A stretch of 64,000 nucleotides of DNA from an uncultured Maribacter sp. (lineage in GTDB: Bacteria; Bacteroidota; Bacteroidia; Flavobacteriales; Flavobacteriaceae), in assembly GCA_947504045.1 (NCBI GenBank), contig CANNFY010000001.1:434001-498000 (forward strand), read 5' to 3'. Position 1 is the first letter of the stretch. Every line of letters begins with the position of its first letter. The notes under the pieces were generated by a model. The model was not told where the DNA came from. It made no database searches and saw only the letters and a program-made list of their open reading frames with translations. Both the position numbers and the translations under genes were made by a program. Below are positions 1 through 8,500 of this stretch, piece after piece.

Positions 1-432
1 AAATTTTACAAGCTGACTTTTTCCTTTAAATTTTTCTTTTTTTACCCTGCGACCATCGGGAGCAGGCGAGAGGCTTTTTGGGGTTTCAAAATTGGAGTTT
101 GACGTAAATTTTGTGACCCCAAAAACACCTCTCGAATTCCTTTCGGAATTATAACTTAGAGTTTCATCTCCATAAGCTATACTGTTCCCAGTAACAGATC
201 TTTTGTTTAATTCTAATGCATCCGAAAGGGATATTTTATCCATTGTTCCTCGTTCCCTTTCTTGTTTCAAGTTTAAGTGCATCGCTTCACTTCTCTTTAA
301 TTCACGTTTAGGGCCATACTCCCTTTTTAATCTTTCTTCTAATTCAAGCTCTATATCTCTTTTTCGTTTAAGCTCCAATTCTCTTGAATCTAATTCTCGT
401 TTTCTTGGGTCATATCCGTATCCTAATTCCAT
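1..432 (-). CDS. Charged protein of the mobile element, partial (C-terminus beyond window)
   Basis: An open frame of 144 codons starts at an ATG at 432 and stays open to the window edge, so the C-terminus is missing. Its start overlaps the stop of the upstream toprim gene by 10 nt, which suggests translational coupling. The first 70 or so residues are very rich in Lys, Arg and Glu and look like a coiled coil. The last part is Ser/Pro-rich and then basic (a GRRVKKEKFKGK stretch). I do not recognise the family. By position it may be a mobilization accessory protein, but that is inference. A strong inverted repeat lies inside its coding sequence at 67-134. Confidence 0.55.
   Translation of the reverse strand, partial: MELGYGYDPRKRELDSRELELKRKRDIELELEERLKREYGPKRELKRSEAMHLNLKQERERGTMDKISLSDALELNKRSVTGNSIAYGDETLSYNSERNSRGVFGVTKFTSNSNFETPKSLSPAPDGRRVKKEKFKGKSQLVKF
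67..134. repeat. Large GC-rich inverted repeat, oriT-like candidate
   Basis: The arms at 67-84 and 116-134 match almost perfectly (CGAGAGG then TTTTTGGGGT, one base difference in length), and an inner pair CAAAATT (87-93) / AATTTTG (107-113) extends the stem. The adjacent segment 47-73 is about 70 percent G+C in a roughly 30-35 percent G+C background. A long stable hairpin next to mobilization-type genes suggests an origin of transfer or another recombinase or relaxase site. It lies within an open reading frame, so it must serve both roles or be tolerated. Confidence 0.45.
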
Positions 433-1310
433 GCTATTAATTTTTCGTTTAAATCTTTATAACCTTTATATTCCTCTCTACAATCAATAGCAGTATCATA
501 CTTTTGCAGCAGATTTTGAGTGCAAGTATTTGCAGCGTTATCATTATCCAAATACAGAAAAATAGTATGATAACTACTAAGTAGATTTTTAATATTCTTT
601 ATAAAAGAAAGAGAGTTTAAAATCAAAATATCCGATTCATAAACTTTTACTGGTTTCATAGTAGCAAGAGAAAGAAAATCAAACATTCCTTCTGTAACTA
701 TAAGTTGTTTTTTATCTCTTTTAAGCCATGTATAAGATTTTGGCGAACTAGATGTTTTCCTAAATTTGTTTCGTAGCTCCCACCCTCCTAAATGATTTTC
801 TAAGCCTAGTGCAAATAGTGTGTTGCCTTTTTGTTTAAAGATTACTTCCTTCAAGTATTGCTTCCCAATATTCAAAGGGATTTTTCTTGATTTTAAATAA
901 CCAATCATCGCTGGGTGATTTATAGGTTTTATTCCAATAATTTCTGTGCCTATATTTTTTTCAATTTGAAGAGGCTGCTGATGAAAAGAAAAAGACAAAT
1001 CATTACTCAAATATGCTAAGACTTCTTTGACTGATAAATTCAAAAGCAGCACTAAAAGGTCGATATTATTTCCTCCTTTACCAATTCCATGGTCGTACCA
1101 TCGGTTGAGAATTATAGATACTTTAAAGGAGGCTTGAGTTTCTGTTTTTGACCTGAAAGGACTCAAAAACCAAGCTTCCTTTTCCGTTTTCCTTGTGGGG
1201 AAGTGACCTAAATTTTCTAGTATTTTCACTAGACAAAAATTTCGGGCGCTTCTGCAGGTTATTCTTTTTTCTTTCATAAGCATTTTGTTTTTATGAATTT
1301 GATATACCAT
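423..1310 (-). CDS. Toprim-domain protein of mobile element (primase-like)
   Basis: A 295-residue protein with a toprim fold in its C-terminal third: the conserved Glu motif VTEG at 205-208 and the metal-binding LDND at 254-257, followed by a late KDLN segment. The N-terminal region (about 15-100) resembles the CHC2-type zinc-finger region of DnaG-like primases but with the cysteine pattern degenerate. Proteins of this kind accompany VapE-type ATPases in Bacteroidota mobile elements and are presumed to act in element replication. The upstream gap to the VapE gene is 178 nt and carries repeated TAGGTA motifs. The ATG at 1310 is the first in frame. Confidence 0.75.
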   Translation of the reverse strand: MVYQIHKNKMLMKEKRITCRSARNFCLVKILENLGHFPTRKTEKEAWFLSPFRSKTETQASFKVSIILNRWYDHGIGKGGNNIDLLVLLLNLSVKEVLAYLSNDLSFSFHQQPLQIEKNIGTEIIGIKPINHPAMIGYLKSRKIPLNIGKQYLKEVIFKQKGNTLFALGLENHLGGWELRNKFRKTSSSPKSYTWLKRDKKQLIVTEGMFDFLSLATMKPVKVYESDILILNSLSFIKNIKNLLSSYHTIFLYLDNDNAANTCTQNLLQKYDTAIDCREEYKGYKDLNEKLIAWN

Positions 1311-1487
1311 CTTACCTAAATCCCTATTAACAAGGGCTTATGCTTTAGACTAACTTTAAAAACATCTTACCCATCCTATACCAAAAGGTAGGTTAGGTAA
1401 TATCTAGGTATGATTAGAAATATTAATCTTACCTAAAGTTTTGCCCCTGTTTATACTAGATTTCTATTAATAGGTAATTAGGTAGAT
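1309..1487. repeat. Cluster of TAGGTA/TACCTA repeats between element genes
   Basis: The 178-nt gap between the VapE and toprim genes holds at least six TAGGTA or TACCTA words in both orientations. They include two exact copies of the 12-mer ATCTTACCTAAA at 1309-1320 and 1426-1437, the pair GGTAGGTTAGGTA around 1387-1399, and AGGTAATTAGGTAG near 1472-1485. The arrangement resembles iterons or clustered operator sites. No coding potential was seen here. It could be a replication origin of the excised element or the binding region of an element-encoded regulator. Confidence 0.45.
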
Positions 1488-1488
1488 G

Positions 1489-2691
1489 TTATTTTTTATT
1501 ATTTAATTCTATTTCCCAAGGAGAGGTTTCAAAAAGTGATTTTGCCAAGTAACCATAAACCTGTCGTTTAGGGTGCTTCACTTTCTGGAAATTAAATCCT
1601 GATAACGCTCTTCCAAGGTTTATATGACTCAATCTCAAGTTTAATGATGATAGAGCTACTTCAACATCTGAAGCCGTAGCAAAGTCTTTCATATCGTTTG
1701 ACTTTACATAGTACTTCGAAATCAATTCTTGTTCTGTGGTAAGTCTTGTATACTTCTTGTTTCTTTCTTCATTTTCTTCCATATCCTTTATCGTCAATTC
1801 AGGATTGAAATTCGGATCATTATAAGCTAAATGATATGCTTGCTCCCAAACATTTCTAATATCAATCTCCTTGGAATAAGCAAAATCAATCTTATCCATC
1901 AACTCAAAACATAACCAACGCACTGAACCTGTTTCATCATTTAAAAAAGAAGACATATTCGTAGAACCAAGAAAAGAACAAATTCTTGGTAGTGTAGTAT
2001 TCTTCTTATCATAAGGTAGACGCTCATTAATAAATGTCTTTGAAAAGAACGACTTTAATGCATTAACATCTTTCTTTGAAAGAACAGCAAGCTCATCTAA
2101 ATTATATAGAAAATTTCTGCATAACTGAATACGAGCGTCCTTATCGTTACTAATATCCTCTGCTAAATACTCTCTAAGTTCAGGAGGACAGATAAAGCGA
2201 CACCAGGTAGATTTACCTGAACTCTGACCTTTATGACTTATGATGAATGCTTGCTTATTAAAATAGTTTGGTTCTAAAGCACATTTGATTGCTCTTACCA
2301 ACCACTTTCTAAAATGATAAAGGAATGCTGCATTATCATACGTTGGCACATAAGAAACTAACTTCGCTATATAATCATTACCATCCCATTTTTCAAGGGA
2401 TTCAAAATATTCCTTAATTGGATTATACTTACGAATTAATTCCGACTTTAATAGAATTTCTAGCTTGCTCGTGCTTATCTCAATTCCTGCTTTCGCCAAC
2501 TCAATGATTAAGGAGTTTATATTAAGATAGTGCCAATTTTTATGTTTAATAACCGAAATCTGAAAATCATGGGAAATTTCATTATACATGATGATATACT
2601 TCCCTTCCATATAATCAATGGTTTTATCATATATTGTTATATTCTTAGGGTCTTTAACATGGTAAAGCCCTTTCTTATCTTTTGCTACCAT
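1489..2691 (-). CDS. VapE-type P-loop ATPase (virulence-associated E family)
   Basis: A 400-residue protein with the VapE/superfamily-3-helicase-like core: Walker A GQSSGKST at 155-162, Walker B-like NLDEL at 197-201, and downstream a sensor segment GSTNMSSFLND followed by RWLCFEL, which is diagnostic for VapE. VapE proteins occur in phages, satellite elements and integrative elements and are thought to act in element replication. The gene starts 10 nt downstream of the HTH gene stop, so the two are probably one transcript. The N-terminal 100 residues have no motif that I recognise. Confidence 0.85.
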   Translation of the reverse strand: MVAKDKKGLYHVKDPKNITIYDKTIDYMEGKYIIMYNEISHDFQISVIKHKNWHYLNINSLIIELAKAGIEISTSKLEILLKSELIRKYNPIKEYFESLEKWDGNDYIAKLVSYVPTYDNAAFLYHFRKWLVRAIKCALEPNYFNKQAFIISHKGQSSGKSTWCRFICPPELREYLAEDISNDKDARIQLCRNFLYNLDELAVLSKKDVNALKSFFSKTFINERLPYDKKNTTLPRICSFLGSTNMSSFLNDETGSVRWLCFELMDKIDFAYSKEIDIRNVWEQAYHLAYNDPNFNPELTIKDMEENEERNKKYTRLTTEQELISKYYVKSNDMKDFATASDVEVALSSLNLRLSHINLGRALSGFNFQKVKHPKRQVYGYLAKSLFETSPWEIELNNKK

Positions 2692-2701
2692 ATAGAAAAA
2701 C

Positions 2702-3022
2702 TTATCTTTTGTTTTTCAATAGCTGTTCATTGAATTTCTGCTCAAGAAATTCGTCGGACACATCAGGTTTCCCCAATAACCAATCATCAATTCTCTCCTT
2801 TTCAAAAAAGAGTTTACGAATTCCTGTATTCTCACCTTTAGGAATTAAATTTAGTCTCGAAAGTTTGTAGATAGTACTTTCAGACATTCCAGTATAAAGA
2901 ATTAAATCTTCAACATTGAGGACTTTCTTATTAAAAGCCATTAAAGACTTTATGTCTTTTAACAACTCTACTACTGGTGTGTCCACATTAGTATTAGACA
3001 TCTCATTTATTTGCTCATTCAT
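2702..3022 (-). CDS. Helix-turn-helix (excisionase/MerR-like) DNA-binding protein
   Basis: A 106-residue protein. Residues 38-72 form a MerR/excisionase-type winged helix-turn-helix, with a MSESTIYKLS recognition segment followed by a wing and an RIDDWL motif typical of DNA-binding domain 17 (HTH_17) proteins. In tRNA-integrated elements of Bacteroidota such proteins precede VapE/primase genes and act as excisionase or transcriptional regulator. It is the first gene of the leftward cluster and a 16-bp palindrome lies 29 nt upstream of its ATG, which fits autoregulation. The exact role (excision or control) cannot be decided from sequence. Confidence 0.75.
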   Translation of the reverse strand: MNEQINEMSNTNVDTPVVELLKDIKSLMAFNKKVLNVEDLILYTGMSESTIYKLSRLNLIPKGENTGIRKLFFEKERIDDWLLGKPDVSDEFLEQKFNEQLLKNKR

Positions 3023-3050
3023 AGTTTCATGTTTTAGAAATTAAGTAATG

Positions 3051-3066
3051 AGTAAAAGCTTTTACT
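3051..3066. promoter_or_regulatory. 16-bp perfect palindrome upstream of HTH gene
   Basis: The sequence AGTAAAAGCTTTTACT is a perfect palindrome just upstream of the ATG at 3022. Its place in the presumed promoter of the HTH gene makes it a candidate operator for that protein or part of an excisionase site. No binding evidence exists beyond position and symmetry. Confidence 0.4.
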
Positions 3067-3144
3067 ACTTATTGAATTCGAAGTCAAAAATAGCTAGAAG
3101 GGCTTAAATGAAAACTCTAAACCTGATATGTCAAGTTTAAAATA

Positions 3145-3858
3145 TTAAATGTCAAGTGACAGAGTGAATATTTCATTTATTAGGGTTTCAAACTCTAAAA
3201 GCTTGGTTGGATTATTTTTTTTAGCATCAGAATAATTTGAGGTAAGTTGTTTTTGAGTTAAAGGTTTTCCATTCTTGACAAACTTATTAGAACTACATAA
3301 ATCTGTAAGAGTAAGAGTTTTCATCTTGTAAAAACCATTTTCTTTAACAAGTGCATCAACCTTTATAAATTTCTCTATTAAATATTTAGATTGGGCATAA
3401 TCAATATCTAAAATAATAACATCTTCATGCGCTTTGAAATTAAGTAACCATACATTTATAAATACAGATTCCTTTACTACATTCTCATCCAAAATGTTAT
3501 GCCTACACAAATTATAATGTAATTTTTTTAGCTTATTTTGAGGAATTTTAAAGTCAAAATTCTGTAATTCAATTTTAAGAGAAGACTCCTTTTGAATTTT
3601 GGAGACTCTCCTTTTCTTTCTTTCTAATTGACCAAACATTATTAATACTCCTATTAAAATTAAGGTTATCAAAATCAAGAAGAAATACAAAGAAATCCCA
3701 GCTTGATAAAGCTTATAGCAAACCATAAAAATTATAATGAAAAACATAACAGCTAATAATGCTATTTGTGTTTTCTCGAGCAAATATCTTTGCGCTAAAC
3801 GGTTTTTAAATTCCTCAAATCTATCAAGCCAATCCGCTATCTTGTCTATTATTTTCAA
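3145..3858 (-). CDS. Two-transmembrane protein of unknown function at element end
   Basis: A 237-residue protein I do not recognise. Residues about 30-75 hold two hydrophobic segments separated by a short turn, followed by a basic stretch (ERKKRRVSK) and a soluble C-terminal domain of roughly 150 residues. Such a layout suggests an inner-membrane anchored cytosolic domain. The start is TTG at 3858; the frame is open further upstream to about 3930 but has no ATG, and the next internal ATG would remove the first membrane segment. It lies between the HTH gene and the tRNA, where an integrase would normally sit, so it may be cargo of the element. Confidence 0.55.
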   Translation of the reverse strand: MKIIDKIADWLDRFEEFKNRLAQRYLLEKTQIALLAVMFFIIIFMVCYKLYQAGISLYFFLILITLILIGVLIMFGQLERKKRRVSKIQKESSLKIELQNFDFKIPQNKLKKLHYNLCRHNILDENVVKESVFINVWLLNFKAHEDVIILDIDYAQSKYLIEKFIKVDALVKENGFYKMKTLTLTDLCSSNKFVKNGKPLTQKQLTSNYSDAKKNNPTKLLEFETLINEIFTLSLDI

Positions 3859-3908
3859 ATCTCTATAAGTTAAGTTTGAAATAAAGGTAGTAAAAAAGAA
3901 AAATGAAA

Positions 3909-3928
3909 TGTTGTACCTATGTTGTACC
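3909..3928. repeat. Direct repeat TGTTGTACC x2 near element/tRNA junction
   Basis: TGTTGTACC occurs at 3909-3917 and 3920-3928, an 11-bp period that places both copies on the same DNA face. It lies between the end gene of the element and the tRNA-Asp terminator. Short phased direct repeats close to an attachment site are typical of integrase arm-binding sites, so that is the suggested role, without direct proof. Confidence 0.35.
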
Positions 3929-3941
3929 CATTAAAAAGAAA

Positions 3942-3967
3942 AAGCCTCTCAATTGCTTGAAAGGCTT
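3942..3967 (-). terminator. Rho-independent terminator of tRNA-Asp
   Basis: Stem AAGCCT/AGGCTT extended by TCA/TGA after one mismatch, loop of six bases. On the minus strand it is followed by TTTTTCTTTTT. It lies 13 nt beyond the 3' end of the tRNA gene. Confidence 0.75.
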
Positions 3968-3979
3968 ATCTTTGCTATG

Positions 3980-4053
3980 CGGTCTGGACGGGACTCGAAC
4001 CCGCGACCCCCTGCGTGACAGGCAGGTATTCTAACCAGCTGAACTACCAGACC
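3980..4053 (-). tRNA. tRNA-Asp (GTC)
   Basis: Read on the minus strand, the acceptor stem GGTCTGG pairs with CCAGACC, the anticodon stem is CCTGC/GCAGG around loop CTGTCAC with anticodon GTC, and the T arm contains GGTTCGAGTCC. The discriminator base is G and CCA is not encoded. Length is 74 nt. Its 3' end points to the mobile element, making it the likely integration target. It is preceded by an almost ideal flavobacterial promoter. Confidence 0.97.
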
Positions 4054-4070
4054 GTGGCTTTTAGCGGTTG

Positions 4071-4101
4071 CAAATATACGCCGCTTATTGAATTACACAA
4101 A
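4071..4101 (-). promoter_or_regulatory. Promoter of tRNA-Asp
   Basis: On the minus strand TTTG (4101-4098), a 19-bp spacer and TATATTTG (4078-4071) match the Bacteroidota -33/-7 consensus TTTG-N19-TAnnTTTG exactly. The predicted start of transcription is about 10 nt upstream of the mature tRNA. Confidence 0.8.
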
Positions 4102-4128
4102 CAATTTTCATAAAAATTTTTAATAAAA

Positions 4129-5055
4129 TTAAAATTTGTGTTTCTCTACTAAAAAGGTATTTATAACTTTAGAAAAATCTGAGGCTACATCCACATCTAC
4201 ATATCTAATTTTATACTGTGCGCATTTTAACTTAAGTTCCTCTATTACAGCACTAAACTTACTTTCATATTTTTCTTTAACGTTATCTGCATACAAATCT
4301 AAATAGGAATTTGTCTCTACATCAACAAATCGTTTTGGTGTGTTATCAAAATTAAAATTTAGTTCGGTTTGCTTATCTAAAACATGAAAAAGCACTACTT
4401 GGTGCTTATTGTGTTTTAAATGACGTAGAGCATCAAAAAGAGCTTGGTTATCTAATGTAGACTCAAACATATCTGTAAATAAAAAAATTAAGCTTCTTCG
4501 TTTTATATTTTCTGCTATTTGATGCAGATAGGTATAGGTTTTAGTTTCTTTACTTGGGTTTTTATCATTACTTATTTGACTAAGTTTTGTTAATAGCATT
4601 TGATGATGCCGCTCGCTACCTTTTTCAGGATAATAGTTGTGATAGGAAGAAGAATAGACACTAAGTCCAACTGCATCTCTTTGTTTTTTTAAAACATTCA
4701 TTAAAGCTGCAATTGCCAATACAGAAAATCCTATTTTATTTAAATTATTTATTCCTAATTTTTCAACCTCTGGATAATACATAGATGCCGAGTTATCTAA
4801 AATCATATGGCATCTTAAATTAGTCTCTTCTTCGTATTTCTTGGTATATAATTTGTCTGTTTTCGCATAAAGTTTCCAATCTATATGTTTGGTACTCTCT
4901 CCGCTATTATAAATTTTATGCTCTGCAAATTCTGCAGAAAAACCATGAAAAGGACTTTTGTGTATTCCACTAATAAATCCTTCTACTATCTGTGATGCTA
5001 GTAATTCTAGATTTTGAAAAAGAGTAGCTTTTTGTAATTGAGATTGCAATTTCAT
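4129..5055 (-). CDS. DUF58 domain protein (vWA-like)
   Basis: A 308-residue protein of the DUF58 family. The DUF58 core covers about residues 35-85 (GESTKHIDWKLYAKTDKLY region), followed by a von Willebrand A-like fold with a MIDAS-type DNSAS at 87-91 and a second acidic LFTDMFES segment. DUF58 proteins normally sit in MoxR ATPase / Bat clusters and are thought to act in protein or envelope maturation. Here no MoxR or Bat gene is adjacent, so the partner must lie elsewhere. It has no signal peptide or membrane segment and is likely cytosolic. Confidence 0.8.
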   Translation of the reverse strand: MKLQSQLQKATLFQNLELLASQIVEGFISGIHKSPFHGFSAEFAEHKIYNSGESTKHIDWKLYAKTDKLYTKKYEEETNLRCHMILDNSASMYYPEVEKLGINNLNKIGFSVLAIAALMNVLKKQRDAVGLSVYSSSYHNYYPEKGSERHHQMLLTKLSQISNDKNPSKETKTYTYLHQIAENIKRRSLIFLFTDMFESTLDNQALFDALRHLKHNKHQVVLFHVLDKQTELNFNFDNTPKRFVDVETNSYLDLYADNVKEKYESKFSAVIEELKLKCAQYKIRYVDVDVASDFSKVINTFLVEKHKF

Positions 5056-5103
5056 ACTACTAAGGTAAGAAAACTAGAGTGCTTAATGTTAAACCATAAT
5101 CAT

Positions 5104-5135
5104 AAAAAAGGCCTGATTTTCATCAAGCCTTTTTT
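5104..5135 (-). terminator. Terminator downstream of trxA
   Basis: An imperfect hairpin AAAAAAGGC-c-TGA / TCA-a-GCCTTTTTT lies 20 nt beyond the thioredoxin stop codon and has T-runs on both sides. It could end transcription from the minus strand and also insulate the DUF58 gene. Confidence 0.7.
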
Positions 5136-5155
5136 ATTTATTTTATTGTTTTACT

Positions 5156-5473
5156 TTACATTGCTGCATCAATAGCATCTGTGTACACTTTTTTAGGAGA
5201 AACCCCTACTTGTCTACTTACTATTTCGCCATCTTTAAAAACTAATACTGTTGGTATGTTACGAACGCCATATTTAGCCGCAAATTCTTGGTTAGCATCT
5301 ACATCTACCTTACCAACAACAGCTTTACCGTCGTATTCTTCACTTACCTCATCAATAATAGGACCTACCATTCTACAAGGTCCACACCATGCAGCCCAAA
5401 AATCTACCACTACAGGTTTATCACTTTTTAAAACTACTTCATCAAAAGTAGCGTCTGTTATTTCTAATGCCAT
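5156..5473 (-). CDS. trxA: Thioredoxin
   Basis: A 105-residue cytosolic thioredoxin, the usual length for TrxA. The redox-active WCGPC lies at 29-33 and the cis-proline loop RNIPT near residue 75. It reduces protein disulfides using electrons from thioredoxin reductase (not in this window). A TAAATTTG -7 element lies at 5506-5499, about 26 nt upstream of the ATG, so the gene probably has its own promoter and, with the hairpin downstream, forms a single-gene unit. Confidence 0.95.
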   Translation of the reverse strand: MALEITDATFDEVVLKSDKPVVVDFWAAWCGPCRMVGPIIDEVSEEYDGKAVVGKVDVDANQEFAAKYGVRNIPTVLVFKDGEIVSRQVGVSPKKVYTDAIDAAM

Positions 5474-5498
5474 GTTTTCTTATTTTATAAATATTATA

Positions 5499-5506
5499 CA
5501 AATTTA
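5499..5506 (-). promoter_or_regulatory. -7 promoter element for trxA
   Basis: TAAATTTG on the minus strand fits TAnnTTTG. The -33 box is weak: a TTG occurs but with only a 14-bp spacer. Position relative to the trxA ATG is appropriate. Confidence 0.45.
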
Positions 5507-5580
5507 GTCAAATTATATTCCAATTCCTTACTAACGTTATATACCTTTTTCCTATTGTGATATTAATAAAATTTATTCTT

Positions 5581-8500
5581 TTAATTAATTTTATATTTTA
5601 CTTCTTGTGCTTCTAATGCCGCTAGTAGTTTTGGCGTTATTTGAACCTTTTGTTTTCTAGGCGATAATTTAACTTTAATTTTCTCTTCCATTTCATATAC
5701 TAAAAAGTTTAAGGAGTGTGTTCCTGCAAAGGAACCTATTGTATCTTTTAACTGCACTACATTTTCTTCTTTTAATTGAGCTACATCTAATTTTATTGTT
5801 AACTTTTTAGCATAAGTCTCCATAACTTCTTGCAACAACATAAAGCTATTAAATTGCATTCTAGGATCTCCTTTTTTTCCGGTTTCTCTGTTTGTCCAAC
5901 CATCTTTAATAAAGATTTTTACATAAGCGAAAGAGTTCACCATTAAAAAGTGCCTAAACTTTAGATACTCTTCTCCAAAAACACGAAACTCAAAACTATC
6001 CATATAGTCTTCCATAGTAAACATGGCCCATCCTTTTCCGTTTTTAGAAACTCTATGTTGCACATCTGTAATAACCCCTGCAAAAGAAATTTCTCTATTT
6101 ACATAGGTTGGCAAATCATTAAAACAAGCAATTGTACCGTTGGTAAAAGCTTTTATTTCTGATTTAAAATCGTCTAATGGGTGGCCAGATATATAAATAC
6201 CCACCACTTCTTTTTCTCTACGTAATTTTTCCATAGTTCCCCATTCTTCGCAAGGAGGCACTATGGGTTCTGGAATTTGCGCTTCACTCATACCTCCAAA
6301 CATATCCATTTGTGAGGAGTTCTGGTTTTCTTGATATTTAGACCCAGACTTTATAACTTTTTCTAAAAAAGTAACCCCATCTCCTTCGGTATGAAAATAT
6401 TGCGCTCTATGGGTTTCTCCAAAAGAATCAAAACCACCTGCAACAGCTAAACTTTCAAAAGCTTTTTTGTTTGATGCTCGTAAATCTATCCGTTTAGCCA
6501 TATCAAAAACAGATTTATATGGCCCATCTTCTTTTCTGTTTTCTACTATAGTTTCTACAGCTCCACGTCCTACACCTTTTATTGCTCCCATACCAAAACG
6601 AACCGCACCAGCATCATTTACTGCAAATTTATAGTAGGATTCATTTACATCTGGCCCCAACACATCTAAGCCCATACGTTTACATTCTTCCATAAAGAAA
6701 GTAACCGATTTAATATCGTTCATATTATTAGAAAGTACTGCTGCCATATACTCCGCAGGGTAGTGCGCTTTACAATAGGCAGTTTGGTAGGCAATCCACG
6801 CATAACAAGTAGAGTGCGATTTGTTGAAAGCATAGGCTGCAAAAGCTTCCCAATCTTTCCAAATTTTCTCTAACTTATCTACCGCATGCCCTTTTGCAGA
6901 TGCCTGTTCTATAAACTTAGGCTTCATTTTATCTAGAACATGCTTTTGTTTTTTACCCATAGCCTTACGCAAAACATCGGCCTCACCTTTGGTAAAGTCT
7001 GCTAACTTTTGCGACAACAGCATCACTTGCTCTTGGTATACTGTAATACCATAAGTTTCTGCTAAATATTCTTCACATGCATCTAAATCGTAAATAATTT
7101 CTTCGGTACCATGTTTACGTGCAATAAAACTTGGTATATACTCCATTGGTCCTGGTCTATACAAGGCGTTCATTGCTATTAAATCTGCAAATACGGTAGG
7201 TTTTAAAGACCTCATATGCTTTTGCATTCCAGGCGATTCATATTGGAACACCCCTACTGTTTCTCCTCTTTGGAAAAGTTCATAAGTCTTTTCATCATCT
7301 AAAGGAAAATTTTCTGGATCTAACTCTATACCATGCTTTGCTTTTACAATTTTAACCGTATCCTTAATTAGAGTTAAGGTTTTTAGCCCTAAGAAATCCA
7401 TTTTTAGTAATCCTGCATCTTCTACTACCGAGTTATCAAACTGGGTACAATACATATCAGAATCCTTAGCCAAGGCTACCGGAACAAACTTAGTAATGTC
7501 ATCTGGTGTAATAATTACACCACAGGCATGTATACCAGTATTACGAACAGAACCTTCTAAAATATATGCTTGATTTAAAGTTTCGGACTCTAAACCATCT
7601 CCTTCCGTTATATTTATTAGCTCATTAACTTTTAGTAGTTCTTCGCTATTAAATTTCTTTTTTAGTGTAGCTTCATCAACCCCAATAATCTTTTTTAGCT
7701 TAGACATATTAGGAATAAGCTTAGCCATACGATCTGCATCTCCTAACGGCAAATCTAAGGCACGAGCAGTATCGCGTATAGAAGATTTTGCTGCCATGGT
7801 ACCATAAGTAATGATCTGTGCTACCTGATTGGCACCATATTTATCTATTACATAATCCATTACACGACCACGACCTTCATCATCAAAATCAATATCAATA
7901 TCGGGCATAGACACACGATCCGGATTTAAGAAACGCTCAAAAAGTAAATCGTACTTAATAGGGTCTAAATTAGTTATCCATAAACAATAGGCTACTGCAG
8001 AACCAGCTGCAGAACCACGACCTGGCCCAACAGAAACATCCATTTTACGAGCTGCTCTAATAAAATCTTCTACAATTAAGAAATACCCTGGGTAACCCGT
8101 TTTTTCAATAACTTGAAGTTCAAAATCTAAACGCTCATCAATTTCTGGAGTAATTTCTCCATATCTTATTTTAGCCCCTTCGTAAGTTAAATGTCTTAAA
8201 AATTTATTTTCTCCACGTTTACCACCATCTAACCTATCTTCTTTAAACTGAAATTCTTCAGGAATATTAAAAGCTGGTAATAATACATCGCGTGCAAGCG
8301 TAAAGGTTTCTATCTTATCTATTACTTCTTGTATGTTAATAATTGCTTCTGGAATATCTTTAAAAAGTTCCTTCATTTCTTGTGAAGACTTAAAATAATA
8401 CTCCTGATTAGGCAACCCATACCTATAACCACGACCACGACCTATTGGCGTAGCTTGTTTTTCTCCATCTTTTACACATAATAAAATATCATGCGCATGG

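Larger units (their letters stand above)
1..3979. mobile_element. Partial integrated mobile element next to tRNA-Asp
   Basis: The stretch left of the tRNA-Asp gene carries a helix-turn-helix protein, a VapE-type ATPase, a toprim protein and a charged protein cut by the window edge, all on the minus strand. This set is typical of Bacteroidota integrative and mobilizable elements. The 3' end of the tRNA faces the element, as expected for integration into a tRNA gene. Position 3979 is only the outer limit: the true junction lies somewhere between the tRNA 3' end and about 3900, and the other end is outside the window. No integrase, relaxase or second att copy is visible, so the element type is inferred from gene content. 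Confidence 0.6.

Noticed and set aside
203-490. Plus-strand frame opposite the left-edge element genes
   Set aside because: It is Ser/Leu/Phe-rich low-quality sequence, the typical antisense reading of the Lys/Glu-rich minus-strand gene.
3126-3160. TTGACA words that look like sigma70 -35 boxes on the minus strand
   Set aside because: Bacteroidota do not use that consensus; the words are better seen as a direct repeat without promoter meaning.
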